Source of the DNA: a bacterium UBA2214
GTDB lineage: Bacteria; Zhuqueibacterota; Zhuqueibacteria; Residuimicrobiales; Residuimicrobiaceae
Direction: 5' to 3'
DNA length: 64,000 nt
Assembly (NCBI GenBank): GCA_002327255.1
Contig: DCUM01000165.1
Coordinates: 39,341-103,340, forward strand
Within the stretch, counting starts at the first letter, position 1; each line of letters opens with the position of its first letter. Below the pieces are notes generated by a model. That model did not search any database. It saw only the letters and a program-made list of their open reading frames with translations, and was not told where the DNA came from. This document shows, piece by piece, positions 60,665 to 64,000 of the stretch. The translations under genes and the position numbers were made by a program.

Positions 60665-61995
60665 CAGATGTCTTTTTCCCTGGGCGTCTTTTTTGCGCCC
60701 ATCTGGGCGGTAAAAAAATCGTGCAAATCATCCAGGCATTTCGCGGCATCGAACACAGCAGCGACGCGCTTGCGCGCCGCTTTGCCGATTCTGGCGGCTT
60801 TGTGCGGCGTTTCCGCCAGCTCGCGGATCACCCGGGCCAAGGCTTCGGGGCTGGTCTCCTCGAGGAGGATTCCGCTTTTGCCATCCTCGATCAGTTCGGG
60901 GATGCCCGAAACCGGCGTTGATATCACCGGGACTTCCATGGCCATGGCTTCGGCGATGACATTGGGAATGCCGTCGCGATTGCCGGTTTCGTCGATGATG
61001 CAGGGCAGCACAAAAAGTGCGGCCTCGCGGTAGCGCTCGATCACTTCACTGGGCGGCATGTAGCCGCTGATCTCGACGACATCCATGAGATGGTTGAGGC
61101 GGATGAAGAGTTCCAGCCGCGGCCGTTCCGGGCCGTCACCGATGATCAGACATTTGAAATCAAACTGTTGATCCCGCAAAATTTTGCAGGCGTGCAGCAG
61201 GACCGCCATGCCCTTTTTGGGCACCAGCCTGCCGACGGAGAGAATGGCGGGCACGGATGTTCCCTGCCTGCGTCCGGGCGTCATGGCGCGCCAGTCGGCG
61301 CCATGGTAATTGACGAAAATTTTCTCCGCATCCAGTTCCGGAAAATGCTCGAGGAGATAACGTTTGTTGTACCGGGTACAGGTGACAATGAATTGGGCGC
61401 GCGCCAGTTTCTTGTCGAAAATGACTTGGGGGGTGAAGATATCATAGGCGTGGGCCGTAAAACTGAAAGGGACATCGATCAGCATGGCCGCCAGCATGGC
61501 CAGGCTCGCCGCGGAATCGGCAAACTGGGCGTGAATTATGCGGTAGCCTTTGCCGAGCAACCGGAAGGCGGTCGGCACGATGAGCACAAAATGGAGCAGC
61601 ACATTCTGGCGCTGCTCCTTATCCAACTCGCGTTTATGGACAGCGACTTGCCAGAGTGAGCCGATCAACGCGGCGCCGCGCGTACGGTTGCGCCAGGCGA
61701 ACCAAAAGGTGCGCCACCAGGTCCGCGGATGACGAAACAGGAAATAAAAATGCTTTTTAACCAGATCATGGGCGCGAACCGATGGAAGAATGTAGTGCGT
61801 ACCCTCGATCAGCTCCGGCACTTCTTTATTCTCCAGTCCCTGCGGCGGACGGTTCAACGCATAGGTGTCCAGGGTCAGTCCGCGCGCCCGCAAACCGATC
61901 ACTTCATTGATGATGAAGCGTTCGGAGAGGCCCGGGAAAAAATTGAGAAAGAGTGCGACGCGCTGTCCGGTGCGTTTTTTCCTTGCAGCACACAT
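60664..61995 (-). CDS. GT4 family glycosyltransferase (colanic-acid type)
   Basis: 443-residue GT-B enzyme. NFFPGLSERFIINEVIGLRARG is the signature opening of WcaL/AmsK-like transferases. IIHAQFADSAASLAMLAAMLIDVPFSFTAHAYDIF gives the acceptor domain; SVGRLVPKKGMAVLLHACKIL, CLIIGDGPERPRLE and TGNRDGIPNVIAEAMAMEVPVISTPVSGIPEL give the donor domain with E-x7-E. GGGGGAG lies 11 nt before the ATG. It likely adds a late sugar in the repeat unit. Confidence 0.9.
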   Translation of the reverse strand: MCAARKKRTGQRVALFLNFFPGLSERFIINEVIGLRARGLTLDTYALNRPPQGLENKEVPELIEGTHYILPSVRAHDLVKKHFYFLFRHPRTWWRTFWFAWRNRTRGAALIGSLWQVAVHKRELDKEQRQNVLLHFVLIVPTAFRLLGKGYRIIHAQFADSAASLAMLAAMLIDVPFSFTAHAYDIFTPQVIFDKKLARAQFIVTCTRYNKRYLLEHFPELDAEKIFVNYHGADWRAMTPGRRQGTSVPAILSVGRLVPKKGMAVLLHACKILRDQQFDFKCLIIGDGPERPRLELFIRLNHLMDVVEISGYMPPSEVIERYREAALFVLPCIIDETGNRDGIPNVIAEAMAMEVPVISTPVSGIPELIEDGKSGILLEETSPEALARVIRELAETPHKAARIGKAARKRVAAVFDAAKCLDDLHDFFTAQMGAKKTPREKDI

Positions 61996-62012
61996 ATGAA
62001 AACGATCTCCCC

Positions 62013-63014
62013 CTACTCGGTGATATATTCAGAATAGCGTTTTTGATAAAAAGCGACGGTGCGGGCGATGCCGCTCTTCAAGTCAACCTGCGGTTGCCAG
62101 CCCGTATACCGCGCCATTTTTTCGAAAGATACCACAAACTTGCGAATGTCGATGCTCTCCCGCTCCGGCGGAAACGGAACATGCACCCAGGTGCCTTTTC
62201 CCACCCCCGCGATGACGCCGCGCACCATATCGAGAAAGATCGTCTCGATCCCCGAACCGATCATGAATACTTGCTGATTGGTCTCAGCGCACAACGCCGC
62301 GCGGACAAAGGCGTCGACCACATCATCGACGTGGATATAGTCGCGGGTCTGCAATCCGTCGCCATAGACAGTGATCGCCTTTTCGTGCATGGCATTGCGG
62401 ATGAACCAGTTGAGGATGCCGTAAAATCCGTGATGCATCTGGCAACGCGGCCCGTAGACGTTGTTGAGGCGCAATGAAGTCACCGGAAATCCGTATATTT
62501 TTCCGAACAGGAAAAGATACTTCTCGGCGGCCATTTTGTTGATGCCGTAGACATCGGTGGGGTGTTGCGGATGCGCCTCGTCGACGGGCGTATAGAGCGG
62601 CTCGCCGATCTGACCGCGGCTCCCCGCGAACACGACGCGGGCGCAGCGATTGTGCGCCGCCAGGGCGCGGCAGAGATTCAGGGTGCCGTCGCAGTTGATG
62701 GCCACATCGAGCGCGGGATCGGACATCGATATCTCGCGGCCGACCTGGGCCGCGAGATGAAAAATATAATCCACTTCGAGAACATGGGTGCTGAGCAACC
62801 CATAATCGCGGACATCGCCGCGCACGAACTGCACCTGCTCCCTGATCTCCTTGATATTCGCCGGATTCCAGCCATAAGGATCCAGACAGGCATCAAAAAT
62901 GGTTACCTGGGCGCCTTCCTGAACCAGGCGCTGCGCCAGATTACTGCCGATGAAACCCAGCCCTCCGGTGATGAGTACCTTTTTGCCATTCATTTGGGAG
63001 AAATCCACCTGCAT
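62013..63014 (-). CDS. NAD-dependent epimerase/dehydratase
   Basis: 333-residue extended SDR. VLITGGLGFIGSNLAQRLVQEGAQVTIFD binds NAD; FHLAAQVGREISMSDPALDVAINCDGTLNL and FAGSRGQIGEPLYTPVDEAHPQHP follow. The catalytic pair is intact: Tyr156 and Lys160 in VYGINKMAAEKY. SLRLNNVYGPRCQ and YGDGLQTRDYIHVDDVVDAF complete the substrate site. It is a paralog of the 58035 gene, sharing the HPQHPTDV block and the C-terminal TVAFY ending. The start at 63014 follows directly on the GT4 stop; an upstream start (63128) would lie inside that gene. Confidence 0.92.
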   Translation of the reverse strand: MQVDFSQMNGKKVLITGGLGFIGSNLAQRLVQEGAQVTIFDACLDPYGWNPANIKEIREQVQFVRGDVRDYGLLSTHVLEVDYIFHLAAQVGREISMSDPALDVAINCDGTLNLCRALAAHNRCARVVFAGSRGQIGEPLYTPVDEAHPQHPTDVYGINKMAAEKYLFLFGKIYGFPVTSLRLNNVYGPRCQMHHGFYGILNWFIRNAMHEKAITVYGDGLQTRDYIHVDDVVDAFVRAALCAETNQQVFMIGSGIETIFLDMVRGVIAGVGKGTWVHVPFPPERESIDIRKFVVSFEKMARYTGWQPQVDLKSGIARTVAFYQKRYSEYITE

Positions 63015-63015
63015 G

Positions 63016-64000
63016 TCAACGCATTTCCTCGATAATATGTGCCAATGATTCGCCAATCCGCTGCAGGGTGCAGTGTTCCCTGAAGACGCGATATCCTCCA
63101 GCCGCGATACGCTCGCGCAGTGCCGCATCCTCTCTGAGTTTGAGGATGGCTTCCGCCAACGCCGCCGGATTGGCGCGATCGATCAAATAGACGCTTTCCC
63201 CGTGTTGCAGCAGTTCCTGCACCGGCTCATTGCGCGCTGTAATTAAAGGTTTTGCCATGGCGATGGACTCCACCACCTTGTTGGTCGTCACGCGCAAAAC
63301 CCGGTCGTTATCGCCAAAAATGCCGAGGCACAAATCCGCCTGCGCGATGCGGTTCGCCAATTCGGCGTATGAGACCGGATCATAAAACCTCACATTGGTC
63401 ACATCCAATGATTTTGCCAGTCTTTGATCCTCGGCCCAGGTGATGCCGCGGCCGATGACGCGAAACTCGAGATCCTTTTCAGCGCGCAACAGGTGCGCCG
63501 CCTCGAGGATATACTTGATGCCATGGAACGGAGCATATTCACCATGGAAATGAACCAGAAATTTATCCGTATCCTTGCTGACGACGCGGGGATAAATGAT
63601 GGTATCATCCACCGCCAGAAAAATGCGGCGCATCCGCGCCGGTTCCACGGCAAAGGTACGGCAGAAAAAATCGATGTGCGCCTGCGTCTCGAGGACGACG
63701 ACATCCGACATGCGGTAGGAGAGCCGGTCGCTCCAGCCATAAAGACGCGCTTTGAGGCTTCCGGGTCTGGCTATGCCGCGATCATAAACCATGGTATCCA
63801 GCGTGGTGATGTACATATCGAACAGCAGCGGCTTGCGGGTCACCAGACGCACAAACGGCAACAGTATCTGACCATAAAAGCCGACGATGACCAGGTCGCA
63901 GTGCCGGGCCTGACGCAGGACCCGCCACACCAGTCCCGGATAATGCCGGAAGGATCGATCCGGAGGAAAACAACCGATGACTTCATATCCCTGGCGTTCC
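63016..64000 (-). CDS. GT4-like glycosyltransferase (N-terminus beyond window)
   Basis: The frame is open from the stop at 63016 through the right window edge, so the gene begins outside. The visible end reads ERQGYEVIGCFPPDRSFRHY, part of the GT-B N-domain. LVIVGFYGQILLPFVRLVTRKPLLFDMYITTLDTMV and FLVHFHGEYAPFHGIKYILEAAHLL follow. The C-terminal donor site is LGIFGDNDRVLRVTTNKVVESIAMAKPLITARN, with the family Glu. A GTG at 63930 inside the frame is not the real start, because family sequence continues upstream of it. It shows that the glycan locus extends past the window. Confidence 0.87.
   Translation of the reverse strand, partial: ERQGYEVIGCFPPDRSFRHYPGLVWRVLRQARHCDLVIVGFYGQILLPFVRLVTRKPLLFDMYITTLDTMVYDRGIARPGSLKARLYGWSDRLSYRMSDVVVLETQAHIDFFCRTFAVEPARMRRIFLAVDDTIIYPRVVSKDTDKFLVHFHGEYAPFHGIKYILEAAHLLRAEKDLEFRVIGRGITWAEDQRLAKSLDVTNVRFYDPVSYAELANRIAQADLCLGIFGDNDRVLRVTTNKVVESIAMAKPLITARNEPVQELLQHGESVYLIDRANPAALAEAILKLREDAALRERIAAGGYRVFREHCTLQRIGESLAHIIEEMR

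Overview
The window is about 57% GC and essentially every gene lies on the minus strand, so transcription runs from high to low coordinates. Gene content points to a Gram-negative member of the FCB group, near candidate phyla such as KSB1/Calditrichota or the Ignavibacteria side of Bacteroidota. The evidence is: proteins with type IX secretion (T9SS) C-terminal sorting domains, a PorV/PorQ-type outer-membrane protein, a GWxTD-domain protein, a TonB receptor with a carboxypeptidase-regulatory-like N-terminus, DUF2851 and DUF4397 proteins, and an inositol-phosphate synthase beside a CDP-alcohol phosphatidyltransferase. The exact phylum is inference. Promoters found by eye share a TTGAC / 17-18 bp / TATATT layout.

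Layout, low to high coordinates. (1) 1-6233: MATE exporter, tmk, S41 C-terminal processing protease and ppdK (cut by the window edge), a likely co-transcribed chain. (2) 6300-9593: a compact operon with visible promoter and terminator, read rsmI, CDP-alcohol phosphatidyltransferase, panD, inositol-phosphate synthase; it joins both enzymes needed for an inositol phospholipid. (3) 9677-15175: GWxTD protein, subtilisin-like T9SS cargo protease, a small unknown helical protein and DUF2851. (4) 15281-24247: an operon bounded by a strong promoter and a terminator, encoding a DUF4397 lipoprotein, a TonB-dependent receptor, an 1107-residue T9SS cargo protein and a PorV-like protein. It has an unusually long (about 645 nt) 5' leader. 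(5) 24290-28652: tRNA-Leu(UAG), trigger factor, clpP, clpX, engB, a protein-folding and quality-control block. ClpP carries Asn where the catalytic Asp is expected. (6) 28672-30873: an exported GHL15-like glycosidase candidate with a golvesin-like C-terminal domain that stops where an Fn3 domain would begin.

(7) 31213-64000: a 33-kb surface-polysaccharide / glycoconjugate locus, all on one strand and often with ATGA/GTGA stop-start overlaps. It encodes five GT39-type (GT-C) membrane glycosyltransferases plus a DUF2142 protein, six GT4 and three GT2 enzymes, two MOP-family flippases, one O-antigen ligase/polymerase-like protein, an MBOAT acyltransferase paired with an SGNH-like protein, a NodU-type carbamoyltransferase, a methyltransferase, a DegT aminotransferase, a ChbG/YdjC-type deacetylase and two paralogous NAD-dependent epimerases (one lacking the SDR catalytic Tyr). 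These would build lipid-linked sugars on the cytoplasmic face, flip them, add further sugars from polyprenyl-phosphate donors and decorate the product with acyl, carbamoyl and possibly methyl groups. The locus continues past the right edge. No insertion sequence, phage gene or CRISPR array was seen.
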